Positions 1 through 8,386 of a stretch of DNA of 64,000 bases are shown here, one piece after another. Below the pieces are notes generated by a model that saw only the letters and a program-made list of their open reading frames with translations, did no database searches and was not told where the DNA came from. Made by a program: the position numbers and the translations under genes. The stretch comes from Planctomonas sp. JC2975 (GTDB lineage Bacteria; Actinomycetota; Actinomycetes; Actinomycetales; Microbacteriaceae). Location: assembly GCF_012985205.1 (NCBI RefSeq), contig NZ_JABEKS010000001.1, positions 434,001 through 498,000 on the forward strand, written 5' to 3'. The first letter of the stretch is position 1, and the number at the start of each line of letters is the position of its first letter.

Positions 1-2
1 CG

Positions 3-452
3 GCGTCGGACGAGCATCCGGACGTCGTGATCGACATCGCGACGCTCACCGGAGCCCAGATCGTCGCACTGGGCACGAGGTATTCAGCCGTCATGGGCGA
101 CGACGAGGTGGTGACCCGCATCAGGGACGCCGCCGCACGCGCCGACGAGCTCGTCTGGCCGATGCCGCTGCCTGCGGAGCTGCGCGCCACACTGGCATCC
201 GAGGTCGCCGACCTCACGAACGCCACGCCGGGCAACACGGCGGGAGGGATGCTTTTGGCCGGCGTCTTTCTGCGCGAGTTCGTGGGCAAGGCATCCGACG
301 ACGCTGGCGCAGGAACCGTGCCGTGGGCGCACTTGGACATCGCCGGATCCGCACAGAACTTCGGATCACCGCACGGCTACACGCCGAAGGGGGCGACCGG
401 AGTTCTGGTGCGAACGCTGGTCGCCGTGGCCGAGGACTTCATAGCCCAGTAG
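3..452 (+). CDS. pepA: Leucyl aminopeptidase (M17), C-terminal part, cut by window start
   Basis: The frame is open from base 3 and ends at TAG 450-452, giving about 149 residues; the real start lies upstream. The piece opens with a DVVIDIATLTGAQ stretch, followed by PLP(A/E)EL, LTN, GNTAGGM and a HLDIAGSA segment, all typical of the catalytic C-terminal domain of M17 leucyl aminopeptidases. The main metal-binding NTDAEGR motif is expected just upstream and is not visible. The enzyme releases N-terminal residues from peptides in the cytoplasm. It lies in the same direction as lpdA, about 107 bases away. Identification is confident; completeness cannot be judged. Confidence 0.9.
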   Translation, partial: ASDEHPDVVIDIATLTGAQIVALGTRYSAVMGDDEVVTRIRDAAARADELVWPMPLPAELRATLASEVADLTNATPGNTAGGMLLAGVFLREFVGKASDDAGAGTVPWAHLDIAGSAQNFGSPHGYTPKGATGVLVRTLVAVAEDFIAQ

Positions 453-559
453 TAGGGTCGTATGGGCAGGAATCGCCTGCCGACTGACGGCCGCCTGCAG
501 CCGAAGACCGATCGCTCGCAGACGGTGACGTCCACCATCCCGACCCGAGGAGTGAATGG

Positions 560-1933
560 GTGTCTGAGCAGAACTTCGACATCGTGGTTCTGGGCGGCGG
601 GAGCGGAGGCTACGCAGCGGCATTGCGCGCAAGCGAGCTCGGCTTCTCTGTTGCCCTTATCGAGAAGGACAAGGTCGGAGGGACCTGCCTGCATCGCGGA
701 TGCATCCCGACGAAGGCGCTCCTGCATGCAGCCGAAGTCGCCGACTACTCGCGCGAATCGTCGAAGTTCGGCGTGACCACCTCGTTCGAGGGCATCGACA
801 TCGCCGGAGTCACCACGTATCGCGAAGGCATCGTCGCGAAGAAGTACAAGGGCCTTCAGGGCCTGGTCAAGGCACGCGGCATCACAACCGTCGAGGGCGA
901 GGGCCGTCTCGTCGCGCCGAAGACCGTGCGGGTGGGCGACGTCGACTACGTCGGCAAGAACATCGTGCTCGCGACCGGCTCGTACTCGCGTTCGCTGCCA
1001 GGGCTGGAGATCGGCGGCCGCGTCATAACCAGCGAGCAGGCTCTCGAGCTCGATTTCGTTCCGAAGAAGGTCGCCGTCCTCGGCGGCGGTGTCATCGGCG
1101 TCGAGTTCGCCAGTGTGTGGAAGTCGTTCGGCGCCGAGGTCACCATCATCGAGGCGCTCCCCCATCTCGTTCCCAACGAGGACGAGTCGATCAGCAAGTC
1201 CCTCGAGCGCGCTTTCCGTCGCCGCGGGATCGACTTCCGCCTCGGCATCCGCTTCCAGGGCGTGACGCAGAACGACGACGGCGTCGTTGTGACGCTGGAG
1301 AACGGTGACACCGTCGACGCCGAGCTGCTGCTCGTCGCGGTCGGCCGCGGACCCGTCACGGCCGGGCTCGGATACGAGGAAGCCGGCGTCACCGTCGACC
1401 GCGGATTCGTGATCACCGATGAGCGCCTCCACACCAGCGTGGAGGGCGTCTACGCCGTCGGCGACATCGTGCCCGGACTGCAGCTCGCGCACCGCGGATT
1501 CCAGCAGGGCATCTTCGTCGCGGAGGAGATCGCCGGCCTGTCGCCAATCGTCGTGTCGGATGTGAACATCCCCAAGGTCACGTACTGCGACCCGGAGGTC
1601 GCGTCGATCGGACTGAGCCAGGCGAAGGCCGAGGCGGAATACGGCGCAGAGAACGTGACGTCGTACGACTACAGCCTCGCAGGCAACGGCAAGAGCGAGA
1701 TCATCGGCACCACGGGTTCGATCAAGGTCGTGCGCGTCAACGACGGACCGGTCGTCGGCATCCACATGATCGGTGCACGTGTCGGAGAGCTCATCGGAGA
1801 GGCGCAGCTCGCCGTGAACTGGGAGGCGTACCCCGAGGACATCGCGCCGTTCATCCACGCGCACCCCACCCAGAACGAGGCTCTCGGCGAGGCGTTCCTC
1901 TACCTCGCAGGCAAGCCGCTGCATGCGCTGTGA
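560..1933 (+). CDS. lpdA: Dihydrolipoyl dehydrogenase (E3)
   Basis: A 457-residue flavoprotein disulfide reductase. The FAD-binding GGGSGG loop is at residues 12-17, the redox-active CxxxxC pair is Cys43 and Cys48 (GGTCLHRGCIPTK), a second nucleotide-binding GGGVIGVEFA lies mid-protein, and the interface HAHPTQNEALGEAF with the catalytic His/Glu is near the C-terminus. It reoxidises dihydrolipoyl groups of 2-oxoacid dehydrogenase complexes with NAD+. The GTG start at 560 has a GAGGAG ribosome binding site about 8 bases upstream. The E2 gene follows 68 bases downstream, and lipB-lipA, which make the lipoyl cofactor, are close by, so this stretch is a lipoyl-enzyme cluster. Confidence 0.96.
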   Translation: MSEQNFDIVVLGGGSGGYAAALRASELGFSVALIEKDKVGGTCLHRGCIPTKALLHAAEVADYSRESSKFGVTTSFEGIDIAGVTTYREGIVAKKYKGLQGLVKARGITTVEGEGRLVAPKTVRVGDVDYVGKNIVLATGSYSRSLPGLEIGGRVITSEQALELDFVPKKVAVLGGGVIGVEFASVWKSFGAEVTIIEALPHLVPNEDESISKSLERAFRRRGIDFRLGIRFQGVTQNDDGVVVTLENGDTVDAELLLVAVGRGPVTAGLGYEEAGVTVDRGFVITDERLHTSVEGVYAVGDIVPGLQLAHRGFQQGIFVAEEIAGLSPIVVSDVNIPKVTYCDPEVASIGLSQAKAEAEYGAENVTSYDYSLAGNGKSEIIGTTGSIKVVRVNDGPVVGIHMIGARVGELIGEAQLAVNWEAYPEDIAPFIHAHPTQNEALGEAFLYLAGKPLHAL

Positions 1934-2001
1934 CCACGGCGCCGGGCCGGGCACTGCAATAAGCTTTCGTATCGAATCGCATTCTTAAAGGAGACATAGT
2001 C

Positions 2002-3615
2002 ATGAGCGAATCCGTCAGCCTCCCGGCACTCGGCGAGAGTGTCACGGAAGGCACGGTAACCCGCTGGCTGAAGCAGGTGGGCGACCGCGTCGAGGTCGAC
2101 GAGCCGCTGCTCGAGGTATCGACCGACAAGGTGGACACGGAGATCCCGTCGCCTGTCGCCGGTGTCATCGAGCAGATCCTCGTGCAGGAGGACGAGACCG
2201 TCGAGGTCGGAACTCCGCTCGTGACGATCGGTGACGGCTCGGGCGCTGGTGCCGAGGCACCTGCCGCCGAGCCGCAGGCGGAAGCCGAGGCGCCCGCAGC
2301 TCCGGCCGAGCAGGCCGCCCCTGCGACTCAGGAAGCCCCTGCCGCCCAGGAAGCCCCTGCGTCCCAGGAGGCAGCGCCGGCGCAGCCGGTCGCTGCGGCT
2401 GAGCCCGCGCAGGCGCAGGTTTCACCGGCGGCCGAGGTTCCGTCCGCCGCCGCAGAGACTCCGGAGCAGGCGCCCGCGCCGGCTCAGGTGGAGCAGCCGC
2501 CTGCTGCGCCGGCTCCTGCTGCGCCGGCTCCTGCTGCGCCGGCTCAGGTGGAGCAGCCGCCTGCTGCGCCGGCTCCTGCTGCGCCGGCTCCTGCTGCGAC
2601 CGCTCCTGCTGCGCCGGCTCCTGTTGCTTCGGCTCCGGCTGCCCCGGCCCCCGTTGCTTCGGCTCCTGCTGCCCCTGCCCCGGCGCCCGCAGCCCAGGCG
2701 CCTGCTGCTTCCGGATCCCATGCGGGATCCGGCTACGTCACCCCGATCGTGCGCAAGCTCGCGAACGAGCAGGGCGTTGATCTCGCGGCCGTCACCGGCA
2801 CGGGCGTCGGCGGGCGGATCCGCAAGCAGGACGTGCTGAGCGCGGGCACTGCGGCTCCTGCGGCAGTGGCTCCGGCCAGCACGAAGCTCGAGACGTCCCC
2901 ACTGCGTGGAACCGTGCAGCCGATGTCCCGACTCCGCAAGGTCGTCGCCGACCGCGCCGTCGTGTCGCTGCAGAACTCCGCTCAGCTGACGACCGTCGTC
3001 GAGGTGGACGTCACCAAGGTGGCAGGGCTGCGCACCCGTGTGAAGGGCGAGTTCGAGAAGGCGGCCGGAACGAAGCTGTCGTTCCTTCCGTTCTTCACGC
3101 TGGCTGCCGCCGAGGCGCTGAAGGCGTACCCGGTGATCAACGCGACGGTCGACGGCGACAACATCGTCTATCCGGATCACGAGAACATCTCGATCGCCGT
3201 CGACACCGAACGCGGATTGCTGACCCCTGTGGTGCGGGACGCGAGCGGCCTGACGATCGCCCAGCTGTCGCAGCAGATCTCCGACCTCGCTCAGCGCACC
3301 CGTGACAACAAGCTGAAGCCGGATGAGCTCGCCGGAGGCACGTTCACCGTCACGAACACGGGATCCCGTGGCGCGCTGTTCGACACTCCCCTGGTGTTCC
3401 TCCCACAGGTCGCCATCCTCGGCACGGGCATCGTGACGAAGAAGCCCGTCGTCGTCCAGGCGGACGGCACGGACTCGATCGCCATCCGCTCGACCGTGTA
3501 CCTCGCGCTTTCTTATGACCACCGCATCGTGGACGGGGCGGATGCCGCTCGGTTTCTCGTCGCGGTCAAGAACCGCCTCGAGGAAGCCGCGTTCGACAAC
3601 GACCTCGGAATCTGA
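2002..3615 (+). CDS. sucB: 2-oxoglutarate dehydrogenase E2, dihydrolipoamide succinyltransferase type
   Basis: A 537-residue acyltransferase with one lipoyl domain (residues 1-80, lipoylated Lys43 in STDKVD), a very long Ala/Pro linker (about 80-240), a peripheral-subunit-binding domain ([14 protein letters not shown] to about 278) and a catalytic domain ending with [12 protein letters not shown], containing the HxxxDG motif. Opening residues [16 protein letters not shown] favour the succinyltransferase group; actinobacterial annotation often calls this form sucB, but an E2 of pyruvate dehydrogenase cannot be excluded from sequence alone. The ATG at 2002 has AAAGGAG at 1987-1993. Only one lipoyl domain is present and the linker contains a recent tandem duplication. 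Confidence 0.93.
   Translation: MSESVSLPALGESVTEGTVTRWLKQVGDRVEVDEPLLEVSTDKVDTEIPSPVAGVIEQILVQEDETVEVGTPLVTIGDGSGAGAEAPAAEPQAEAEAPAAPAEQAAPATQEAPAAQEAPASQEAAPAQPVAAAEPAQAQVSPAAEVPSAAAETPEQAPAPAQVEQPPAAPAPAAPAPAAPAQVEQPPAAPAPAAPAPAATAPAAPAPVASAPAAPAPVASAPAAPAPAPAAQAPAASGSHAGSGYVTPIVRKLANEQGVDLAAVTGTGVGGRIRKQDVLSAGTAAPAAVAPASTKLETSPLRGTVQPMSRLRKVVADRAVVSLQNSAQLTTVVEVDVTKVAGLRTRVKGEFEKAAGTKLSFLPFFTLAAAEALKAYPVINATVDGDNIVYPDHENISIAVDTERGLLTPVVRDASGLTIAQLSQQISDLAQRTRDNKLKPDELAGGTFTVTNTGSRGALFDTPLVFLPQVAILGTGIVTKKPVVVQADGTDSIAIRSTVYLALSYDHRIVDGADAARFLVAVKNRLEEAAFDNDLGI
2481..2599 (+). repeat. 60-bp in-frame tandem duplication in the E2 linker
   Basis: Bases 2481-2540 and 2541-2600 are identical except for the last block (GCGCC versus GCGAC). 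Each unit encodes 20 residues beginning [12 protein letters not shown]. The exact DNA identity, including third positions, indicates a recent duplication that lengthens the flexible linker between lipoyl and binding domains. Confidence 0.9.
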
Positions 3616-3647
3616 CTCCGATCGCGTAACCCGCGCCATCAACGACG

Positions 3648-5177
3648 TCAGTCTTCGAAGAATGCACGAAGACGCCAGCCGGCTTCGGTCCTGATCACCA
3701 GGAGCGAAGCCGGCTTCGTCGTCTCCGCATCATCGGGCGCGACGGCGATGACGGATGTGGCTCCCATCGACTCGATCAGTGACAGCCGCGCCTCGGTCGG
3801 CGTGTCCGTTGGCCGGCCACCTCGAGCCATGAGTGCGATGTCCGCCTCGAGCAAGGGCGAGCCCTCCTGATCGACGTCGGCGAGACATCCGGATTCCGAG
3901 CGAGCGAAGCACGTGGACCGGCGCTTCAGGAGCGCGGCTGCAGCTTTCACGGGGTCGTCATCCGGCGAGGATTCGCGGGACGCCGATGCCGGCGGAGTGG
4001 ACGTCGACGGCGAACCGGTGCGGGCAGACGTCGTCCCAGCGGATGTCCGTGCCGACGGCGTCGGCGCAGCGCGCGAGTCGGCCGTGCCTGCGGGCGCCAT
4101 CGTCGGTGCGGACGTCTGTGCGTTGCCGGCCGGAGGCCCGGGCATGGCGAAGAGTGCGAGCGCTGTCAGCGCGGCAGCCGCACCGATCCCCACGACCACC
4201 GCCCGCCTTCGACCGTGCAGCAGACGGCGCAGCGGATCCGAGAGCACGGCGCCGATCCCCTGCTCCATCGCGGCGGCGACGAGATGCGATCCGTGTCGCC
4301 AAGCGGCCGATTCCCGGCCTTCAGCGCTCGTCGGCGCCGTGCTCTGGCGTCGTCGATCGACGCCGGGCACGACGGTTCGGTCGCCGGCCTCTGCGCTGCG
4401 GGCCCGGCCGGTGCTGACGGGTCCGGCTGGACCCAGCGCGAAGAGTGCCTCCTCGGCGTTCGCGATCGCCGTCCTCTCGCCGCTGTCCGCGGCCATCAGC
4501 GCTCGCAGTCCGCCCCGAACGTTCGCGATCGCCGCGTCGGTTGCTCCTTCGGACCCCACGACGACGGACTCGATGACGGTCGCAGCGGCCCCCCAGTCGG
4601 CCGACATCCGCTGGCCGGTGGAGCGGAGTGCTCCGCCGAATCCGATCAGAACGGGACACCCTGCCGCATCGAACAGGATGTTCGTCGCCGTCACCGCACC
4701 GTGCGTCCAGCCCGAGCGATGGACCGCGGCGACCGCTCGAACGATGGACACCCCGATCGTGACCGCTTCCGCCACGTCGATGAAGTCCCTGTCGCGCAGC
4801 CAGGACGCCAGGGAAGGGCCGTCGAGCCGTTCCAGTACGACGCACGACGGATGGTCGGCACCCACCGCGACATCCAGGATGCGCACCACATGCGGATCGT
4901 CGAGCGCCGAGAGGCACTCGACCTCGTGACATTCCTCCGCAGAGGCGTCGTCGAGAGCGGAATCGTCGGAGTTCCTGCGCATCTTGACGACGACCTGGCC
5001 GTCGTCGCCGGTTGCGAGATAGCAGACGCTGCGCGTGCCGGACCCGAGAGTACGGAGCAGGCGGTATCCGCCGACTTGAGTGCGCACTGTCGCCGGGGCC
5101 GATGCATCGCCAGCTGCAGGATGCGGATCGCGCCGCCGTGCGTGCCGCTGCGTGCGCGGTTGGGTGCGTCGTGACAT
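3648..5177 (-). CDS. Membrane-anchored protein kinase-like protein (predicted pseudokinase)
   Basis: A 509-residue protein with a Ser/Thr-kinase-like domain (about 36-220): glycine-rich loop GSGTRSVCYLA at 45-55, VVVK Lys65, a hinge-like VLERLDGPSL, then HGAVTATN at 159-166 where HRDxKPxN is expected, and GFG at 179-181 instead of DFG. The catalytic Asp and metal-binding Asp are therefore both absent. An Ala/Val-rich membrane segment follows positive residues (GRRRAVVVGIG, about 320-350), then a Ser/Thr/Pro linker and an outer C-terminal domain. It converges on sucB. A signalling scaffold at the membrane is an inference. The start ATG at 5177 has only a weak upstream AGGA. Confidence 0.85.
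   Translation of the reverse strand: MSRRTQPRTQRHARRRDPHPAAGDASAPATVRTQVGGYRLLRTLGSGTRSVCYLATGDDGQVVVKMRRNSDDSALDDASAEECHEVECLSALDDPHVVRILDVAVGADHPSCVVLERLDGPSLASWLRDRDFIDVAEAVTIGVSIVRAVAAVHRSGWTHGAVTATNILFDAAGCPVLIGFGGALRSTGQRMSADWGAAATVIESVVVGSEGATDAAIANVRGGLRALMAADSGERTAIANAEEALFALGPAGPVSTGRARSAEAGDRTVVPGVDRRRQSTAPTSAEGRESAAWRHGSHLVAAAMEQGIGAVLSDPLRRLLHGRRRAVVVGIGAAAALTALALFAMPGPPAGNAQTSAPTMAPAGTADSRAAPTPSARTSAGTTSARTGSPSTSTPPASASRESSPDDDPVKAAAALLKRRSTCFARSESGCLADVDQEGSPLLEADIALMARGGRPTDTPTEARLSLIESMGATSVIAVAPDDAETTKPASLLVIRTEAGWRLRAFFED
3677..3715 (+). terminator. Possible sucB transcript end (11-bp stem)
   Basis: An 11-bp inverted repeat (3677-3687 with 3705-3715, 17-base loop) lies 62 bases after sucB. 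It sits inside the 3' coding end of the convergent pseudokinase gene. There is no T-tract, so intrinsic termination is uncertain. Confidence 0.35.
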
Positions 5178-5275
5178 GGACAGCAGGATTCCTGGTCCAC
5201 CGGGCCGGATGCCCGTCAGGACCTCACTCTGTGCACCCAGGGCGCTGGTGGAACATGAGGACGACGAGACCCACG

Positions 5276-5288
5276 TAGACTTGCCGCC
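5276..5288 (+). promoter_or_regulatory. lipB promoter -10, leaderless
   Basis: TAGACT at 5276-5281 is followed by seven bases and then the lipB GTG at 5289. No Shine-Dalgarno motif precedes the start. Transcription would begin at or next to the start codon, as in actinobacterial leaderless mRNAs. Confidence 0.6.
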
Positions 5289-5924
5289 GTGATCGACTAC
5301 GTCGACACGGGGCTAAGCGCCAACTCCGTGCCGTATCTCGTCGCCCTCGACCAGCAACGCGCTGTGCACGCTGCTGTCGTCGACGGGCGGGCGCCCGACA
5401 CCGTCCTCCTCCTCGAGCACGAGTCCGTGTACACAGCGGGCAAGCGCACCGAACCCGACGAACGGCCTGCCGACGGCACGCCGGTGATCGATGTCGACCG
5501 TGGAGGCAAGATCACCTGGCACGGGCCGGGGCAGCTCGTGGGGTACCCGATACTCCGCCTGCCTGAACCCATCGACGTGGTCGGCTACGTGCGCCGTCTG
5601 GAGGGCATGTTGATCGACGTGCTCGCCGACCTGGGCGTCGACAGCCACCGGGTCGAGGGCCGCAGCGGTGTCTGGGTGTCGCAGGAGGGGCCGGACGCGA
5701 AGATCGCGGCCATCGGCATCCGCGTCGCCTCCGGTGTCACGATGCACGGGTTCGCGCTGAACTGCAGCAACGACCTCGCGCCCTATGACCGCATCGTCGC
5801 CTGCGGGATCCGCGACGCCGGTGTGACGACGATCTCCAGGGAGCTCGGCCGGACAGTAACTCCTCAGGATGCCGCGCCCGTCGTGCGGGCGCACTTCGAC
5901 GCTGTGATCGGCGTCGTCGCATGA
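5289..5924 (+). CDS. lipB: Octanoyltransferase (lipoyl(octanoyl) transferase)
   Basis: A 211-residue LipB. It carries [13 protein letters not shown], the signature [12 protein letters not shown] (about 71-82), the AKIAAIGIR strand with the catalytic Lys, [12 protein letters not shown], and the catalytic Cys172 in [10 protein letters not shown]. It moves octanoyl groups from acyl carrier protein to lipoyl domains such as that of the E2 at 2002-3615. The GTG start at 5289 lacks a ribosome binding site and follows a -10 element by seven bases, so translation is probably leaderless. Its stop overlaps the lipA start (ATGA), indicating a two-gene operon with translational coupling. Confidence 0.96.
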   Translation: MIDYVDTGLSANSVPYLVALDQQRAVHAAVVDGRAPDTVLLLEHESVYTAGKRTEPDERPADGTPVIDVDRGGKITWHGPGQLVGYPILRLPEPIDVVGYVRRLEGMLIDVLADLGVDSHRVEGRSGVWVSQEGPDAKIAAIGIRVASGVTMHGFALNCSNDLAPYDRIVACGIRDAGVTTISRELGRTVTPQDAAPVVRAHFDAVIGVVA

Positions 5925-6907
5925 CGGCCGCACCTGAGGGGCGCAGGATGCTGCGCCTCGAGGCACGCAACGCCGAGACGCCGATCGAGCGCAAGCCCGA
6001 GTGGATCAAGACGCGTGCTCGGATGGGTCCGGAATACACGCAGCTGCAGAACCTCGTGAAGTCCGAGCAACTCCACACGGTCTGCCAGGAGGCGGGCTGC
6101 CCCAACATCTACGAGTGCTGGGAGGACCGCGAGGCCACGTTTCTTATCGGCGGCAGCCAGTGCACCCGACGGTGCGACTTCTGCCAGATCGACACGGGGA
6201 GGCCTGCTGACTTCGACGCTGACGAGCCTCGGCGCGTCGGTGAGAGCGTCGCCACGATGGGCCTGCGCTACGCGACGGTCACGGGAGTCGCGCGCGACGA
6301 CCTGCCTGACGAGGGCGCGTGGCTCTACGCGGAGACGATCAGGGAGATCCACCGCCAGGCACCGGGAACGGGTGTGGAGATCCTCGTTCCGGACTTCAGC
6401 GGACGGCCGGAGCACCTCGGGCAGGTGTTCGACGCGGCACCCGAGGTGTTCGCACACAACGTGGAGACCGTGCCGCGACTTTTCAAGCGCATCCGTCCCG
6501 CGTTCCGCTACGAGCGATCGCTCGACGTGATCACCCAGGGTCGCGACGCGGGAATGATCACGAAGTCGAACCTCATCCTTGGCATGGGCGAGGAGCGGCA
6601 CGAGGTGAGCGAGGCGCTGGTGCATCTGCGGGACGCGGGGACCGACATCCTCACCATCACGCAATACCTGCGTCCGAGTCCACGGCACCTCCCGGTGGCA
6701 CGGTGGGTGCGGCCGGAGGAGTTCGTCGAGTTCAAGGAGGAGGCCGAGGCACTCGGATTCCTCGGTGTGCTCGCCGGTCCCCTTGTGCGGTCGTCGTATC
6801 GCGCCGGGCGTCTGTGGGCTCAGTCGATGGCGGCGAAGGGCCGCGAGATCCCGGCTGCGATGCAAGCGTTGGCGGATGCCTCGCTCGGCTTCGCGCAGGC
6901 AGTCTGA
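5921..6907 (+). CDS. lipA: Lipoyl synthase
   Basis: A 328-residue radical-SAM enzyme. The auxiliary cluster motif is C55-x4-C60-x5-C66 ([12 protein letters not shown]), the radical-SAM cluster is C81-x3-C85-x2-C88 (CTRRCDFC), and the C-terminal RSSY is present. It inserts two sulfur atoms into octanoyl groups placed by LipB. The ATG overlaps the lipB stop by four bases. The usual family length is about 320-330, so the gene is complete. Confidence 0.97.
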   Translation: MTAAPEGRRMLRLEARNAETPIERKPEWIKTRARMGPEYTQLQNLVKSEQLHTVCQEAGCPNIYECWEDREATFLIGGSQCTRRCDFCQIDTGRPADFDADEPRRVGESVATMGLRYATVTGVARDDLPDEGAWLYAETIREIHRQAPGTGVEILVPDFSGRPEHLGQVFDAAPEVFAHNVETVPRLFKRIRPAFRYERSLDVITQGRDAGMITKSNLILGMGEERHEVSEALVHLRDAGTDILTITQYLRPSPRHLPVARWVRPEEFVEFKEEAEALGFLGVLAGPLVRSSYRAGRLWAQSMAAKGREIPAAMQALADASLGFAQAV

Positions 6908-6972
6908 CGCGTCCGTGTCCGAAGCAAGTGCACCCGCATTTTCGCAGGTGTTGACCCGGTATTCTTTTCTCC

Positions 6973-7674
6973 ATGGCACGTAAGGATTCGGCAGCGACGA
7001 AGGAACCCGGCCGCATCAAGCAGATGTGGCAGGTGTTCCAGATGACCCGTCGTTACGACGCACGGGCTCCCTGGTACATGCTCGGCACGCTCCTGCTCGG
7101 CGCCGTCATCGGCGTGGTGCTGGCACTGACGATCACGGGCGGCAACGTCTTCTCGATCGTGCTGTGGATCCTGGCGGGCGTGCTCGCCGGAGCCCTCGGC
7201 GGGATCCTCGTCCTCGGCCGTCGTGCGGAGCGAGCCGCCTATTCGCAGATCGAGGGACAGCCCGGTGCTGTCGGCGCCGTGCTGCGCAGTTCGCTGAAGC
7301 GTTCGTGGCGCGGCAGCGAGATGCCGGTGGCAGTGAACGGTCGTACGCGTGATGCCGTGTACCGTGCGGTCGGCCGTGGCGGCATCGTCCTGATCGGCGA
7401 GGGGCCGCAGACGCGCACGCGCAAGATGGTCGACGACGAGAAGCGCAAGATCGCGCGCATCGTTCCGAACGTGCCGATCAACGTGTTCTCCGTCGGTCCC
7501 GATGCGGATGCCGTTCCCCTGCACAAGCTCGCCGGTCGGATGGCCAAGATCAAGGTCGCGCTGACGAAGCCCGAGGTGCTCGCGGTGGACAACCGGTTGA
7601 ACTCGCTCGGCACGCAGATGCCGATCCCGAAGGGTGTCGACCCGCTGAAGGTTCGTCCGCAGCGGGCTCGCTGA
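6973..7674 (+). CDS. DUF4191 family membrane protein
   Basis: A 233-residue protein with a basic N-terminus, two adjacent hydrophobic segments (WYMLGTLLLGAVIGVVLAL and VFSIVLWILAGVLAGALGG, about 34-80) and a basic cytoplasmic remainder containing GGIVLIGEG. This matches the actinobacterial DUF4191 family, which sits next to lipA and an RDD protein in many relatives. Function is unknown. The ATG at 6973 follows TATTCT (6960-6965) by seven bases and lacks a Shine-Dalgarno motif, so it is probably leaderless. It ends at a bidirectional terminator. Confidence 0.85.
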   Translation: MARKDSAATKEPGRIKQMWQVFQMTRRYDARAPWYMLGTLLLGAVIGVVLALTITGGNVFSIVLWILAGVLAGALGGILVLGRRAERAAYSQIEGQPGAVGAVLRSSLKRSWRGSEMPVAVNGRTRDAVYRAVGRGGIVLIGEGPQTRTRKMVDDEKRKIARIVPNVPINVFSVGPDADAVPLHKLAGRMAKIKVALTKPEVLAVDNRLNSLGTQMPIPKGVDPLKVRPQRAR

Positions 7675-7686
7675 AGAAATCTGAGC

Positions 7687-7721
7687 GGATGTGCGGCGGT
7701 CGAATCGACCGCCGCACATCC
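7687..7721. terminator. Bidirectional terminator between convergent genes
   Basis: A perfect 16-bp GC-rich stem (7687-7702 with 7706-7721) with a 3-base loop lies between the DUF4191 and RDD genes. It has short A/T tails on each side (AAGAAAT before, CATTTC after). Confidence 0.85.
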
Positions 7722-7739
7722 CATTTCGGGCCGGAAGGC

Positions 7740-8165
7740 TCAGGTGCGGATCAGCACCGTTCCCGCGACCTTGTCGTGGAATCCGCGCTGATCGGAGTCC
7801 CACACGATCGCCGGAATGACAACGCACAGCAGAACGGTGCGCACCAGCGGACGCCACAGACCCGCCCACTTGCCGTTCAGCGCGACCAGGCGAAGCCCGA
7901 CGAGGCGGTGTCCGATGCTCCCCCCGATCGTCGGGATGAAGACGTACTGGAGCAGGGCGAAGATGCCGAGGGTCGCCCAGCTGTCGTAGTGCGCGAATGC
8001 GAGGGAGAGCAACGATGCGATCGCCCAGTCGATGACGAGTCCGAGGATGCGTCGCCCGGCTCGTCCAACCGAGCTCGGACCGCTCTCGGGAAGCCCGAGG
8101 CGCTCCCCTGGATAGTGACTGGGGGCGAGGTCACCGAAACGGCGCGGCGGCGTGGAGCTGGACAC
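7740..8165 (-). CDS. RDD domain membrane protein
   Basis: A 141-residue protein with the RDD pattern: GRAGRRILGLVIDWAIA with conserved Arg and Asp, a second helix AFAHYDSWATLGIFALLQYVFIP, GGSIGHRLVGLRLV, and a third helix VRTVLLCVVIPAIVWD followed by GFHDKVAGTVLIRT. Three membrane helices are visible. Function is unknown; RDD proteins are proposed transport or stress proteins. It is divergent from glnA and shares the upstream region that carries the GlnR-type box. Confidence 0.88.
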   Translation of the reverse strand: MSSSTPPRRFGDLAPSHYPGERLGLPESGPSSVGRAGRRILGLVIDWAIASLLSLAFAHYDSWATLGIFALLQYVFIPTIGGSIGHRLVGLRLVALNGKWAGLWRPLVRTVLLCVVIPAIVWDSDQRGFHDKVAGTVLIRT

Positions 8166-8275
8166 CGGGCGAGTCTATCCGCGCACCACGAGAGACTCCG
8201 CCGTTCATGGTCATCGACCATGCGGACGAGTTCGCCGATGCACCTGCTCGAGCGGCATGGATCGGCAGCCTCCAC

Positions 8276-8329
8276 GTAACATCCCGGAAACAATCGCGAT
8301 ACGGTGGGGAAACCGCTGGCACCTAGCCT
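8276..8329 (+). promoter_or_regulatory. GlnR-type box and promoter of glnA
   Basis: Four pentamers spaced by exactly six bases: GTAAC (8276-8280), GAAAC (8287-8291), GATAC (8298-8302) and GAAAC (8309-8313). This fits the published actinobacterial GlnR consensus gTnAc-n6-GaAAc repeated twice. A -10 candidate TAGCCT is at 8324-8329, placing the box over the -35 region. GlnR control is inferred; no glnR gene is in the window. Confidence 0.7.
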
Positions 8330-8386
8330 TGCAGCGGCTGCTCGCGCAGTCCGACCCGCCTCCCGACACTCGCTTGGAGATTCCGC

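Noticed and set aside
464-482. Hairpin GGCAGG/CCTGCC as pepA terminator
   Set aside because: Only six base pairs and no T-tract.
377-1954. 525-codon reverse-strand frame opposite lpdA
   Set aside because: Shadow of high-GC coding; lpdA has all motifs and a ribosome binding site.
2240-2710. Ala/Pro repeats as possible mobile or CRISPR repeat
   Set aside because: They form the coding linker of the E2 protein.
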